Assembly: GCA_036783645.1 (NCBI GenBank)
Contig: DAIPWT010000006.1
Location: 36,861-100,860, forward strand
Length of the DNA stretch: 64,000 bases
DNA from: UBA4732 sp002404095
Lineage (GTDB): Bacteria > Planctomycetota > Planctomycetia > Gemmatales > Gemmataceae
Direction: 5' to 3'
Shown: piece by piece, positions 18,340-27,424 of the stretch
Layout of the letters: the number at the start of each line of letters is the position of its first letter
Numbering within the stretch: position 1 is the stretch's first letter
Position numbers and translations under genes: made by a program
Notes under the pieces: generated by a model
Told to the model about the DNA's origin: nothing
Database searches by the model: none
Seen by the model: only the letters and a program-made list of their open reading frames with translations

Positions 18340-21300
18340 ATGATCGAAAAAATAATCGAATACTCTATCCGCAATCGCTTTATCGTCATGATCGTCGCGG
18401 CGGCGCTGGCCGTCTGGTCCATTTACGCCGTCCTCAACACGCCCGTGGACGCCGTGCCTGACCTGAGCGAAAACCAGGTCATTGTCTTCACCGACTGGAT
18501 GGGCCGCAGCCCGCAAGAGATCGAAGACCAAGTAACCTATCCTCTTTCTCTCAAATTGCAAGGATTGGCCGGCGTCAAGGCCGTGCGCTCCTCGTCCGAG
18601 TTCAACTTCTCGATGATTACCTTGATTTTCGAGGACAACATCGGCTTCTACTTCGCCCGCGAGCGCGTCCTGGAGCGCCTGATCGAGGCCGGCAGCGTCC
18701 TGCCGGCAGGGGTCAGCCCGCACATGGCGGCGGACGCCACCGCCCTCGGCCAGATCTTCTGGTACACGCTCGACGGCGGCGACCTCGACCCCGGCCGGCG
18801 CTGGGCCTTGCAGAAGTTCTACGTCGGCCCCCAGATCAACGCGGTGGCCGGCGTGGCCGAGGTCGGTTCGGTCGGCGGAATGCCGTTTGAGTACCAGATC
18901 GACGTGGACCCCAACGCCCTGCGCGCCTACGGCATCACGCTGGCCGACCTGTACGACGCCGTCGCCCGCAGCAATTCGGCCGTCGGCGGCCAGACCATCC
19001 AGAAGAACAACGCCGAATACCTCGTGCGCGGCGTCGGCTGGATCCGCGGCACGAAGGACATTGAGGATACGGTCGTCACGGAGCGGGCGGGTACGCCGGT
19101 CTTCGTCAAGAACGTGGCCGTGGTGCAGATCGGGCCGCAGTACCGCCGCAGCGTCTTCGAGAAGGACGGCGACGAGGCCGTCGGCGGGGCCGTGCTGATG
19201 CGCTTTGGCGAGAACCCGCTCGCGGTCACGGAGCGGATCAAGAAGAAGATTCAGGAACTTCAAGCCGGACTGCCCAAGGGCGTTCACATCGTTCCCGCCT
19301 ACGACCGCACCCGGCTCATCCACGGCGCCATCGATACCTTAGTGGGCGTTTCGTGGTTTTCGGTCGGCGTCCCGTTCACGTCATACCATATCCCGCTGCT
19401 GTGGCCGGAAGGCGTCATGTGGCACGAAATGATTATCGCCGCCGTCGCCATCATGCTCATCCTTATGCACTTCCGCAGCGCTTTCGTCATCTGTATCACG
19501 CTGCCGCTGGCGGTGCTGTTTGCCTTCCTGATGATGTGGCTATTACGGGTCTTGCATATCCTCGATGTCCAGGCCAACATTATGTCGCTGGCCGGCGTCA
19601 CCATTTCCATCGGCATCCTCGTGGACCAGGCCATCGTCATGGTCGAAAACGCCACGCACCAGCTCAAGGAAAAGTTCGGCGACAAGAAGGTGACGGGCGA
19701 CACGCGCGACATCGTCATCCGCGCCTGCACGACGGTCGGCCGGCCCATCTTCTTTTCCGTGATGATTATCCTCATCTCGTTCATCCCCATCTTCGCCATG
19801 ACCGGCCGGGAGGGGAAGCTGTTCCATCCGATGGCCCTGACCAAGAGCCTGGCGATGATTGGCGTGGCCCTGATCTCCGTGACGGTGGTGCCGGCCATGA
19901 TCCCGACCTTCATCCGCGGCAAGCTGCGCCGCGAGGAGGACAACTGGATCGTCCGCAGCTTCATCCACGTCTACAAGCCGCTGCTGACCTGGGCGATGCC
20001 CAAGCGCAATTTCGTCATGTGGGCCTTCGCGGTGCTGCTGATCCTGGCGTTCGGCATGTTCCCCGTGCAGGCGATCCTCGGCCTCGGCGGCTCGCACTAC
20101 TACTGGCAGATCTGCTTCCTCGTCTCCCTGTTCCTGTTCGTGGCGATCACGGTCTACTTCACCAAGGGCTTCCACTTGCAACTCCTGAGCTTCTTCACGC
20201 TGGTGCTTATCGGCCTGTGGGCCTACCACTTCCCCAAGATCGGCGTGGATTTCATGCCGCCCCTGAACGAAGGCACGGTGATGGACATGCCGGTGTCCGT
20301 ACCCCGCGCGAGCGTCACGCAGGCGGCCGACGACCTCAAGGCGCGCGACTCCCTCTTGCGGTCGTTCCCCGAGGTGGAGTCGGTGATCGGCAAGGCCGGC
20401 CGAGCCGACACGCCGACCGACCCGGCGCCGCTGGAAATGGTCGAGACGTTCGTGAATTTCCGGCCCAAGGAACTATGGCCCAAGCGGGCGATGAAGTTCG
20501 ACGACGCCGCCCGGCAGACCCGCGCGGTTCTAGCCAAGCTGGAGGAGAAGGGCTACGTCAAAACGGCCAACGCGGACGACCGCGACGCCCTCGTCAACGA
20601 CGCGGGCATGAGTACCCTGAACCGCTTCGACGAGACGATGCGCACGCTGGCCGAGGAGCGTTATCAGGCGTTCGAGAAGGATCTCGGCCCGACGCTGACA
20701 CGCTTCGCCGTGGCGGAGACGATCCGCCGGCTCCGCGAGAATGGCGACCTGCAATGGCCTGCCGGCGCGGACGAGAAGGCGGAGGTCGATTCCCTGACGA
20801 ACACTCTGACCCCAGCCTACGGGAAGTGGCTGGCGAAGAACCCGGTCCTGGAAGACGTGACCAAGCTGACCAACGCCGTGGCTCAGGCGCTGTCCGACCG
20901 CCACGTCCTGAAGTCGGAGCCGGCCCTGGCCCTCGTCATCAAGGAGAACCCGGTAGAGACGGTCGTGACGGCCGTGGCCGAGTCGGCCGGCTTGGGCAAG
21001 AAGACGTTCGCCGGCGAGGTGCTGCGGACGGTTCAGGAAAAGCGGGACGCGCTGTGGACGGGATTCGTTCAGGGGAAGCTCGACTGGGAGCTATTCGACC
21101 GGGGCGTCGAGGCGTTCACCTGGTGGGCGCTGGAGGAGGTGGGCAAGAGCGCCCGGTTAAGCGGCCTGCTGGCCGACGCGCCGCACGGCGACGACTACGC
21201 TCGCTTCCTCGATCAGTCCGCGCTCGCGTCCGGCGGCAAGGACTATGACGAAGCGGCCCTGGCCCCGTTCGTGACGTTGCGGCAGGAGTTGGAGAAGCCG

Positions 21301-22800
21301 TTCGCGTCACGTGTGCTTTTCTGGCGGAGAACGGGCGGGCCGAAGGGCGATCTACACCAGGAGATGGATTCGGTGTTCCAGGTGCCCGGCTGGACCAATA
21401 TCTGGACGCAGCCGATCGACAACCGCATCAACATGCTGGCAACGGGCGTGCGCAGCCAGATCGGCGTTAAGGTGTTTGGCCCTGATTCGCAGACCATCGC
21501 CGACGTGGCAAAGGAGGTCGAGCAGGCGCTCAAGGGGGACGCGCACCGGCCCGGCGTGACCGGCGCCCTGGACGTGGCGGCCGACCGGGTCATGGGCAAG
21601 GGCTATCTGGAGATCAAGATCGACCGGGAGAAAGCGGCCCGTTACGGCGTTCGCGTCGGCGACATTCAGGATACAATAGAGGTGGCTTTAGGCGGCCGGA
21701 TGGTGACGCAGACGGTCGAGGGCCGCGACCGCTTCCCCGTGCGCGTCCGCTACGCGCGGGACTACCGCGCGGACGATGAGGCCGTCAAACATCTCCTGGT
21801 CAGCCGCGGCATGGCGGAGCGGCCCGCGGCGTCTCCGGCCATGACCGACACGGCCCCGCCCTCCACGACCGGCCCATCGGACGACCCCCACGCCTTCGCG
21901 CCGGGGCACACGGCGGGACAATCTCCCCTGCAAATCCCGCTCTCCGAAGTGGCCGACGTGAACATCGTGGAGGGACCGGCCGAGATCAAAAGCGAGAACG
22001 GTCAGTTGGTCGCCTACGTCGCTCTAAATGTGAGCGGCGACCGCGACGTGGTCGGCTTCGTGGACGAAGCCCAGCGCGTCGTGGCCGAGCGCGTGAAACT
22101 GCCCAACGGCGTTCACATCGAGTGGAGCGGCGAGTTTGAGAACCAGGTGCGGGCGGCCCAGACGCTGCGGATCGTCCTGCCGGCCGTGTTCGTGCTGATC
22201 TTCGTCATCCTGTACCTGACGTACAAGGATCTGGCCGACGCGGCGCTGATGATGCTGGCCGTGCCCGAGGCGCTGGCCGGCGGCGTCTTTTTCCAGTTCC
22301 TCTTTCCCAAGATCCAGGCGTTCGACTGGAACGCGGCCCCGACGCCGTTCACGGTGGCCATTTGGGTCGGCTACATCGCGGCTTTCGGCATGGCGACGGA
22401 AACGGGCATCATCATGCTCGTCTATTTGCGCGAGGCCATCGACAAGCGCGGCGGCTTGGAAAAGATCAAATCCCTGGAAGAATTGCGTCAGGCGGTGATC
22501 GAGGGGGCGGTCCACCGGCTGCGGCCGAAGCTGCTGACGGAGGGCGTGGCCATCGTGGCGCTGGCGCCGATGTTGTTCGCCACGGGCGTCGGCTCCGAGG
22601 TCATATCGGCAATGGCGCTGCCGGTTTTGGGCGGCTTGCTCATTGCGGATGAGGTGGTGGACATATTCTTGCCGGTGCGCTTCTACTGGGTGCGCCGCGC
22701 TCGTTGGCTCAAGTTGCAGAAAGAACGAGCGGCGCATCATGCGGACTTTTTGACACCGCCCGCTACACCAACGCTTATTGAAGCCGCCGCGGCCGTTTAG
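18340..22800 (+). CDS. CusA/CzcA-type RND heavy-metal pump with large insertion
   Basis: 1486 residues, against about 1050 for typical CusA. Family motifs are clear: YPLSLKLQGLAGVKAVRS, FYFARERVLERL, VDQAIVMVENA (proton-relay Asp near 429), FMPPLNEG near 638, NRINML (metal-site Met) near 1025, and MATETGIIMLVYL. Three extra stretches explain the length: hydrophobic segments around 580-630, about 290 residues at ~715-1003 inside the periplasmic pore domain, and ~45 Pro/Ala/Thr-rich residues near 1155-1198. It would export Cu(I), Ag(I) or another cation with the CusB-like adaptor and a TolC-like channel. Translation starts after the hairpin at 18240. Confidence 0.9.
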   Translation: MIEKIIEYSIRNRFIVMIVAAALAVWSIYAVLNTPVDAVPDLSENQVIVFTDWMGRSPQEIEDQVTYPLSLKLQGLAGVKAVRSSSEFNFSMITLIFEDNIGFYFARERVLERLIEAGSVLPAGVSPHMAADATALGQIFWYTLDGGDLDPGRRWALQKFYVGPQINAVAGVAEVGSVGGMPFEYQIDVDPNALRAYGITLADLYDAVARSNSAVGGQTIQKNNAEYLVRGVGWIRGTKDIEDTVVTERAGTPVFVKNVAVVQIGPQYRRSVFEKDGDEAVGGAVLMRFGENPLAVTERIKKKIQELQAGLPKGVHIVPAYDRTRLIHGAIDTLVGVSWFSVGVPFTSYHIPLLWPEGVMWHEMIIAAVAIMLILMHFRSAFVICITLPLAVLFAFLMMWLLRVLHILDVQANIMSLAGVTISIGILVDQAIVMVENATHQLKEKFGDKKVTGDTRDIVIRACTTVGRPIFFSVMIILISFIPIFAMTGREGKLFHPMALTKSLAMIGVALISVTVVPAMIPTFIRGKLRREEDNWIVRSFIHVYKPLLTWAMPKRNFVMWAFAVLLILAFGMFPVQAILGLGGSHYYWQICFLVSLFLFVAITVYFTKGFHLQLLSFFTLVLIGLWAYHFPKIGVDFMPPLNEGTVMDMPVSVPRASVTQAADDLKARDSLLRSFPEVESVIGKAGRADTPTDPAPLEMVETFVNFRPKELWPKRAMKFDDAARQTRAVLAKLEEKGYVKTANADDRDALVNDAGMSTLNRFDETMRTLAEERYQAFEKDLGPTLTRFAVAETIRRLRENGDLQWPAGADEKAEVDSLTNTLTPAYGKWLAKNPVLEDVTKLTNAVAQALSDRHVLKSEPALALVIKENPVETVVTAVAESAGLGKKTFAGEVLRTVQEKRDALWTGFVQGKLDWELFDRGVEAFTWWALEEVGKSARLSGLLADAPHGDDYARFLDQSALASGGKDYDEAALAPFVTLRQELEKPFASRVLFWRRTGGPKGDLHQEMDSVFQVPGWTNIWTQPIDNRINMLATGVRSQIGVKVFGPDSQTIADVAKEVEQALKGDAHRPGVTGALDVAADRVMGKGYLEIKIDREKAARYGVRVGDIQDTIEVALGGRMVTQTVEGRDRFPVRVRYARDYRADDEAVKHLLVSRGMAERPAASPAMTDTAPPSTTGPSDDPHAFAPGHTAGQSPLQIPLSEVADVNIVEGPAEIKSENGQLVAYVALNVSGDRDVVGFVDEAQRVVAERVKLPNGVHIEWSGEFENQVRAAQTLRIVLPAVFVLIFVILYLTYKDLADAALMMLAVPEALAGGVFFQFLFPKIQAFDWNAAPTPFTVAIWVGYIAAFGMATETGIIMLVYLREAIDKRGGLEKIKSLEELRQAVIEGAVHRLRPKLLTEGVAIVALAPMLFATGVGSEVISAMALPVLGGLLIADEVVDIFLPVRFYWVRRARWLKLQKERAAHHADFLTPPATPTLIEAAAAV

Positions 22801-22857
22801 CCGCGACCCGAAGGGGAGCGCGGCGCCAACGCGCTCCCCTTCGGGTCGCGGCTAAAC
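22795..22857. repeat. Inverted repeat, family B, copy 1
   Basis: 28-base arms starting GTTTAGCCGCGACCCGAAGG with a seven-base loop. The left arm contains the stop codon of the pump gene. Near-identical arms recur at 36211 and 43802. Confidence 0.85.
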
Positions 22858-22869
22858 ATACGACGCGCC

Positions 22870-23433
22870 TTATGCTTTGAGCATTCCCGTTTTGCGCGCA
22901 AACGGAAAGACGCCGCCGGCCTCCAGGATCGGCGCCACGTCGCCCAGCGGTTTGAGACGATATTCCTCGCCTGTCGTCAGATTGCGCAGCACGCCGCCGG
23001 CCACGTCGAGTGACAATTCGTCGCCGGTGCAAACGCGGTCGCACAGCCGTCCTTCGCTCTCGAACGGGATCAAGTAGCCGCCGTTGACCGCATTGCGGTA
23101 GAAAATGCGCGCGTAGAACTCCGCCACGACCGCCTCAATGCCGGCCGCATCCAAGGCGATGGGCGCGTGTTCTCGCGACGAGCCGCAGCCGAAGTTTTTG
23201 CCGCCAATCACGATCTTATAAGGCGACACAAACTCGTCGTCGGTGTGAAACGGCACATGCCCTTTGGGCAACCCCGACTGCGACGGCGGCACGCTGCTGA
23301 GCGCGTACTTGCCAAATTGCTTGTACTCTTCGGGGATCGACGGGTTGAACGTCAGATACTGGGCGGGGATGATCTGATCGGTGTCGATATTGTCACCCAG
23401 GACGTAGGCTTTGCCGGTGATGGTCGATTGCAT
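22870..23433 (-). CDS. leuD: 3-isopropylmalate dehydratase small subunit
   Basis: A 187-residue LeuD, normal length. With LeuC it isomerises 2- to 3-isopropylmalate in leucine synthesis. Diagnostic motifs: GDNIDTDQIIPAQYL (residues ~13-27), GGKNFGCGSSREHAP and the RNAVNGGYLIPFE region. It reads in the same direction as leuC, but about 1.5 kb of unrelated genes and debris separates them, so it may need its own promoter or read-through. Confidence 0.93.
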   Translation of the reverse strand: MQSTITGKAYVLGDNIDTDQIIPAQYLTFNPSIPEEYKQFGKYALSSVPPSQSGLPKGHVPFHTDDEFVSPYKIVIGGKNFGCGSSREHAPIALDAAGIEAVVAEFYARIFYRNAVNGGYLIPFESEGRLCDRVCTGDELSLDVAGGVLRNLTTGEEYRLKPLGDVAPILEAGGVFPFARKTGMLKA

Positions 23434-23448
23434 GGGGTTCTCGTGGGG

Positions 23449-23523
23449 TCAGGCGTTAGGGTCTAGGCCCAGGACGCGGAGTTTGGCCTCAAGTCGTTCG
23501 CGGGTCTGGTTCGGCGCCTCACT
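23449..23523 (-). pseudogene. C-terminal tail remnant, Uma2-like
   Basis: One frame reads RERLEAKLRVLGLDPNA then stop, 16 bases before leuD. It resembles the tail of Uma2-family proteins, for example RLAAMLRALGVDPGT in the gene at 51784. A stop lies in frame just upstream, so no gene remains. Confidence 0.3.
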
Positions 23524-23529
23524 TCATTG

Positions 23530-23952
23530 CTAGAAACGACCTTTCCAGGCCAGCTTTGGCAAGTCCGGATCGACCTGGATGATGGTGAGTTCGGCGTTTT
23601 CCACCACCGTGTTGCCAAGCAGCGTGTTGTGCGCCGCATCAAATTTCGATTCGTCTTCAACAAGTCGTTCATAGTGCAAGATCACATGGAAATGTTTGTC
23701 GATTACCTCCCCTGAAGGTGTTCGATCCACCGCGTCCCAATTGACATTTTGTCCGGCCTCTACTTTCACCCGCAATGCACGGGCCAGGTTCTCCAGGGCG
23801 TTCGCGATGGCATGGTTTGCGGTTTGGCCGTGGAAGGCCTTCGTCGCGCCGGTTCCGCCCGCCAGGGTCGGCGTTACCTCACAGACGTAGCGCCCGTTTG
23901 CCTGCGGAATGACAATGACGGCAATGGTTCCGGAACCCTTTTCGTCCATCAC
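23530..23952 (-). CDS. Unknown 140-residue protein
   Basis: A soluble alpha/beta protein with no signal peptide or membrane segment. The N-terminal half (AVIVIPQANGRYVCEVTPT then NHAIANALENLARAL) looks like a HicB-like or dsRBD-like strand-helix fold. The C-terminal half (HFHVILHYERLVEDESKFD) is unfamiliar. It lies in the leuC-leuD gap with a toxin-antitoxin pair. An antitoxin-like role is possible but unproven, and I do not recognise the family. Confidence 0.55.
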   Translation of the reverse strand: MMDEKGSGTIAVIVIPQANGRYVCEVTPTLAGGTGATKAFHGQTANHAIANALENLARALRVKVEAGQNVNWDAVDRTPSGEVIDKHFHVILHYERLVEDESKFDAAHNTLLGNTVVENAELTIIQVDPDLPKLAWKGRF

Positions 23953-24048
23953 ACGTTTCTCCTATATCGTCCGTCCCTCGTTGGCGCGTCGGGCCCGCTA
24001 ATTATCCTTCCTTCCAGGGCAACCATCACGTCGCCGGGTCTGCCCGAA

Positions 24049-24147
24049 TCACCCTACATACTCGCGCGGGTCGGTGATGACGCCATTAACGGCGGCCGAA
24101 CGGCTGTCGGCGGCGGGGACGGCGGGGATATCGGCTTTCTGTTTCAT
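24049..24147 (-). pseudogene. Short ORF resembling the LeuC C-terminus
   Basis: 32 codons beginning MKQKADIPAVPAADS and ending AAVNGVITDPREYVG. The end closely parallels the tail of the leuC gene upstream (AVAGAIADPREYLV). The DNA is similar but clearly diverged. It may be the original leuC 3' end displaced by the toxin-antitoxin cassette, or a small peptide of its own. Confidence 0.35.
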
Positions 24148-24205
24148 ACGCGCCTCCACTCGCTCGCGCCCTTCGGCGCGGTAGTCGCCGTTCGGTAAGA
24201 GACTC

Positions 24206-24562
24206 CTAGGGGAGGCCGAGGCATCGACCGATAGCCTTCTCGATGCTTCCAAGCTCTTGGGACGACAACCGCCCGACCAACGCCTGATCGAATCGAGACT
24301 GGTCAATCGCCCTGATTTGGTGGCTAAGGAACAGCGTGGGATTGCTGAGGCCGTTCGTTGAAGACGGGTCAACCCTCACCTCGTTCATGAAGATCTTCTT
24401 CGACGGCGCCCACTTGGTCCCAGGAATGACTGTCACGACGGATGGCTTGAAGTTGATGTAATTGATGGATACAACTACTACCGGACGCCTTTTATCGTTT
24501 ATCTCCCGCCCTTTGGTGGGTTCCAATCGAACGAAGAAGACGTCCCCTCGCTGAATGAGCAT
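24206..24562 (-). CDS. MazF/PemK-family toxin
   Basis: A 118-residue protein of PemK/MazF type, ribonucleases that cut mRNA and arrest growth. Visible motifs: IQRGDVFFVRLEPTKGRE with the family's RGDV opening, RRPVVVVSIN, and a central TVIPGTKWAP strand. The length is normal. It lies 26 bases downstream of a 97-residue gene that should be its antitoxin. Confidence 0.85.
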   Translation of the reverse strand: MLIQRGDVFFVRLEPTKGREINDKRRPVVVVSINYINFKPSVVTVIPGTKWAPSKKIFMNEVRVDPSSTNGLSNPTLFLSHQIRAIDQSRFDQALVGRLSSQELGSIEKAIGRCLGLP

Positions 24563-24588
24563 GCTCGCCGCCAGAAAAATGTCGGGAC

Positions 24589-24882
24589 TTAGGCCTGCGA
24601 ATCTTCCGAATCGCCGAAATCCTCTGACGTTATCTTGCTATAGCCCGAGACTTTCGGCAGGAAGCCATTCGCTTTCGCCGAGGACAGATCAAAACCTTCA
24701 CGAGAGAGGTTGCTGAAATCATGACCGAGGTTGGCGACGACCACGGGGAAATTCAGTCCATTTCGGATCGCGAACTCGATGAACGCTTGCGCGTCGCGCA
24801 GAAATTCGATCTCCGCCGCCGACATCGGCCCCTCAAAATGCTTACGCAGTCGATCTGCTAGTTCGGTCGCTTTTGCGCTCAT
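24589..24882 (-). CDS. Probable antitoxin for the MazF-type toxin
   Basis: A 97-residue acidic protein directly upstream of the toxin, in the usual antitoxin-first order. The N-terminus is helical (ATELADRLRKHFEGPMSAAE) and the C-terminus acidic and disordered (SEDFGDSEDSQA), as in many toxin-neutralising tails. It has no recognisable AbrB or RHH DNA-binding domain. Antitoxin identity is inferred from position. Confidence 0.65.
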   Translation of the reverse strand: MSAKATELADRLRKHFEGPMSAAEIEFLRDAQAFIEFAIRNGLNFPVVVANLGHDFSNLSREGFDLSSAKANGFLPKVSGYSKITSEDFGDSEDSQA

Positions 24883-24926
24883 TTTTAGTCTCCACTCTGT
24901 GTTTGCGCACCAAGTATCTCACGTTC

Positions 24927-26225
24927 TTATACCAGATATTCTCGTGGGTCGGCAATAGCCCCCGCCACGGCGCTCGCCGCCACGGTCAACGGACTGGCGA
25001 GATAGACGCGCGCCTCCTTATGACCCATGCGGCCAGGGAAATTGCGATTCGTCGTGCTGATGCAGCTGATCGGCGTGTTCAGCCGGCCGAAGGTGTCACT
25101 CGGGCCGCCGAGACAGGCGGCGCACGACGGCTCACCGATCTTCGCGCCCGCCGCCAGGAACACTTCCTCTAGGGTTTGGCCGTCGCACATCTCCGTTTTC
25201 AGCGCTTTGGCGATCTCAGTTGTCGCCGGTACCACGAAGGTGTCGATCTTGACCGTTTTGTCTTTGAGGATCTTCGCCGCCGCCCGGAAGTCGGTCAGTT
25301 TTCCGCCCGTGCAAGAGCCGATATAGGCGCGATCCAGCTTGGTGCCGCTGACTTCGCTGACGAACGCGCGATTGTCCGGACTATGCGGCTTCGCCACCAC
25401 CGGCTGTAGTTTGGTCACGTCGTACACCTTCTCGAAGTCGAACTTCGCGCCGGCGTCGGTGTGGACCGGCGTGTACGGCTGCCCGCTCTTGTTGCGGGAA
25501 TTGACGTAATCGAGAGTGATTTTGTCCGGGGCGATGACGCCGTTCTTGCCGCCGGCCTCGATCACCATGTTGCACAGCGTCATGCGCTCCTCAATGTTCA
25601 GGGCGTAAACGCCGTCGCCATCGAACTCCATCGCCCGGTAGGTGGCGCCGTCGCAGCCGATGTCGCCGATGGCCGCCAAAATCAGGTCTTTCGCCATTAG
25701 GTAAGGCGGCAATTCTCCGTGGAAGACGAAGCGCATCGTCGGCGGGACTTTGACCCACAGCTTGCCGGCGCCCATGATGAAGCCGGCGTCGGTGTTGCCG
25801 ATGCCGGTGGCGAACTCGCCGAAGGCGCCGGCTGTGCAAATATGGCTGTCGGTGCCGAAAAGCACCTCGCCGGGTCGCGTATGTCCTTCTTCCGGCAAGG
25901 CGATGTGGCAGACGCCCTTATAGCGGTCGGTGCCCACGTCGTAGTAGTAGGGCAAGTCTTGCTCGGCCGCGAACTGGCGCAGCACGTCCACGTTGCGGTT
26001 GGCCATCTTGTCGGCCGTGAAGATATAGTGATCGGGGATAATAACGACCTTTTTACGATCCCATACCTTCGCGTCCTTGCCAAAGTGTTGTTTGAAGATG
26101 CCAATTGTCCCTGGTCCACAAACGTCGTGCGTCATAAGCACGTCGGCGTTCACCCATATGTTGTCGCCGGGCTGCACGGCGTCGCGGCGAGCCAGGATTT
26201 TCTCGGTCATGGTCATCGACGGCAT
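24927..26225 (-). CDS. leuC: 3-isopropylmalate dehydratase large subunit
   Basis: 432 residues from the ATG at 26225 (a TTG two codons earlier is less likely). An aconitase-family enzyme holding the 4Fe-4S cluster for leucine synthesis. Cluster cysteines are in GSCTGG near 305 and SCAACLGG near 367. Other motifs are FGTDSHICTAGAFG and NRNFPGRMG. The length and sequence fit the shorter LeuC2/homoaconitase-like type (about 420) rather than the 466-residue enterobacterial LeuC. Divergent from the YVTN gene. Confidence 0.93.
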   Translation of the reverse strand: MPSMTMTEKILARRDAVQPGDNIWVNADVLMTHDVCGPGTIGIFKQHFGKDAKVWDRKKVVIIPDHYIFTADKMANRNVDVLRQFAAEQDLPYYYDVGTDRYKGVCHIALPEEGHTRPGEVLFGTDSHICTAGAFGEFATGIGNTDAGFIMGAGKLWVKVPPTMRFVFHGELPPYLMAKDLILAAIGDIGCDGATYRAMEFDGDGVYALNIEERMTLCNMVIEAGGKNGVIAPDKITLDYVNSRNKSGQPYTPVHTDAGAKFDFEKVYDVTKLQPVVAKPHSPDNRAFVSEVSGTKLDRAYIGSCTGGKLTDFRAAAKILKDKTVKIDTFVVPATTEIAKALKTEMCDGQTLEEVFLAAGAKIGEPSCAACLGGPSDTFGRLNTPISCISTTNRNFPGRMGHKEARVYLASPLTVAASAVAGAIADPREYLV

Positions 26226-26385
26226 GAGCAACGGCTCCCGTGAGTTTTCCGAGTAGGCGAAATGACATTATAGCCGCCCGAACGGGGGATGAGCAAGGAC
26301 GCGCTTGTTTGCCCACGACGCGCGAATAGATTACGGTTGGCCCACTCAGCCCCTCGGCTCACATTCTTTATCCTTGGAGACCGTC

Positions 26386-27405
26386 ATGCGCACCCTCGGT
26401 GTTTCTCTGCTGATCCTTGTCGCCGCCGGCGCGGTCGTCGCCGCCCCGGAAGGCTACCATCTGGACAAAACATTCCCCGTGCCCGGCGACGGCGGTTGGG
26501 ACTACCTGAGCGTAGACGCGGCGGGACGCCGCGTCTACGTCTCGCACGGCAACCAAGTGGATGTGCTGGATGCGGACTCCGGCGAGGTAAAAGGAACGAT
26601 CTCGGATACGAAAGGCGTCCACGGCATCGCCGTGGCCGCGGATCTCGGCCGCGGCTTCATCAGCAATGGCAGATCAGATACCGTCGCCATTTTCGATCTA
26701 AAAACGCTCAAACGCATCGGTGAAGACGTGGCGACCGGCAAAGGCCCGGATGCGATCCTTTACGACCCCTCCAGCAAGCGCGTCTTCGCCTTCTGCGGAC
26801 ACGGCAACAGCGCGACCGTCATCGACGCGGCCGAAGGCAAGGTTCTTGGCACAATCGACCTCGGCGGCGCACCCGAATTCGGCGTGGCGGACGGATCGGG
26901 CAACGTCTTCGTGAACCTGGAGGACAAGGACATGCTCCTCAAGATCGACGCCAAAAAGATGACCGTCCTGGAGCGTTGGCCGCTCGCGCCGGGCAAAACG
27001 CCGACAGGCCTGGCGATGGACGCGAAGGGCGGCCAGCTCTTCGTCGGCTGCCGGAGCAAAGTGGCAATCGTTCTCAGCGCGGAAACCGGCAAAGTCATCG
27101 CTGATCTGCCCATCGGCGACCGTGTGGACGCGGCCGCGTTCGACCCGGTGACGGGAACGGCGTTCTTTTCCTGCGGCGACGGCACGGTGACGGCCATCCA
27201 AGCGGACAAGGAGGGCAAGTACACCGTGACGCAGACCATCAAGACGAAGCCGGGGTCCAAAACAATGGCGCTGGACCTCAAGACGCACGACCTGTTCCTG
27301 CCGTCGGCGGACTTCAAGGCGGCCCTCGCCGGCGGCGCTAACAACCCGCGCCAGCGGCCGGCGATGGTCCCCGGAACGTTTGCGGTTTTGAGATTCAGCA
27401 AGTGA
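26386..27405 (+). CDS. Exported YVTN/YncE-like beta-propeller protein
   Basis: 339 residues from the ATG at 26386, chosen because it opens a signal peptide (RTLGVSLLILVAAGAVVAAP) and has GGAG upstream; the frame is open further. The rest consists of ~45-residue YVTN-type repeats: RRVYVSHGNQVDVLDADSG, RSDTVAIFDLKTLK, HGNSATVIDAAEGK, RSKVAIVLSAETGK. These propellers act in the periplasm, but the ligand is unknown. Confidence 0.8.
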   Translation: MRTLGVSLLILVAAGAVVAAPEGYHLDKTFPVPGDGGWDYLSVDAAGRRVYVSHGNQVDVLDADSGEVKGTISDTKGVHGIAVAADLGRGFISNGRSDTVAIFDLKTLKRIGEDVATGKGPDAILYDPSSKRVFAFCGHGNSATVIDAAEGKVLGTIDLGGAPEFGVADGSGNVFVNLEDKDMLLKIDAKKMTVLERWPLAPGKTPTGLAMDAKGGQLFVGCRSKVAIVLSAETGKVIADLPIGDRVDAAAFDPVTGTAFFSCGDGTVTAIQADKEGKYTVTQTIKTKPGSKTMALDLKTHDLFLPSADFKAALAGGANNPRQRPAMVPGTFAVLRFSK

Positions 27406-27424
27406 CAATCGGAAACGACGGGCC

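Noticed and set aside
18118..21248. Long frames on both strands within the CusA-like gene (18118-19323 minus, 19353-21248 plus)
   Set aside because: Low-complexity Arg/His/Gly translations without motifs, fully inside a recognised gene.
24049..24372. 107-codon frame covering the toxin gene end
   Set aside because: Only the last 32 codons look like protein (LeuC-like tail). The rest is antiphase to the MazF-type toxin gene.
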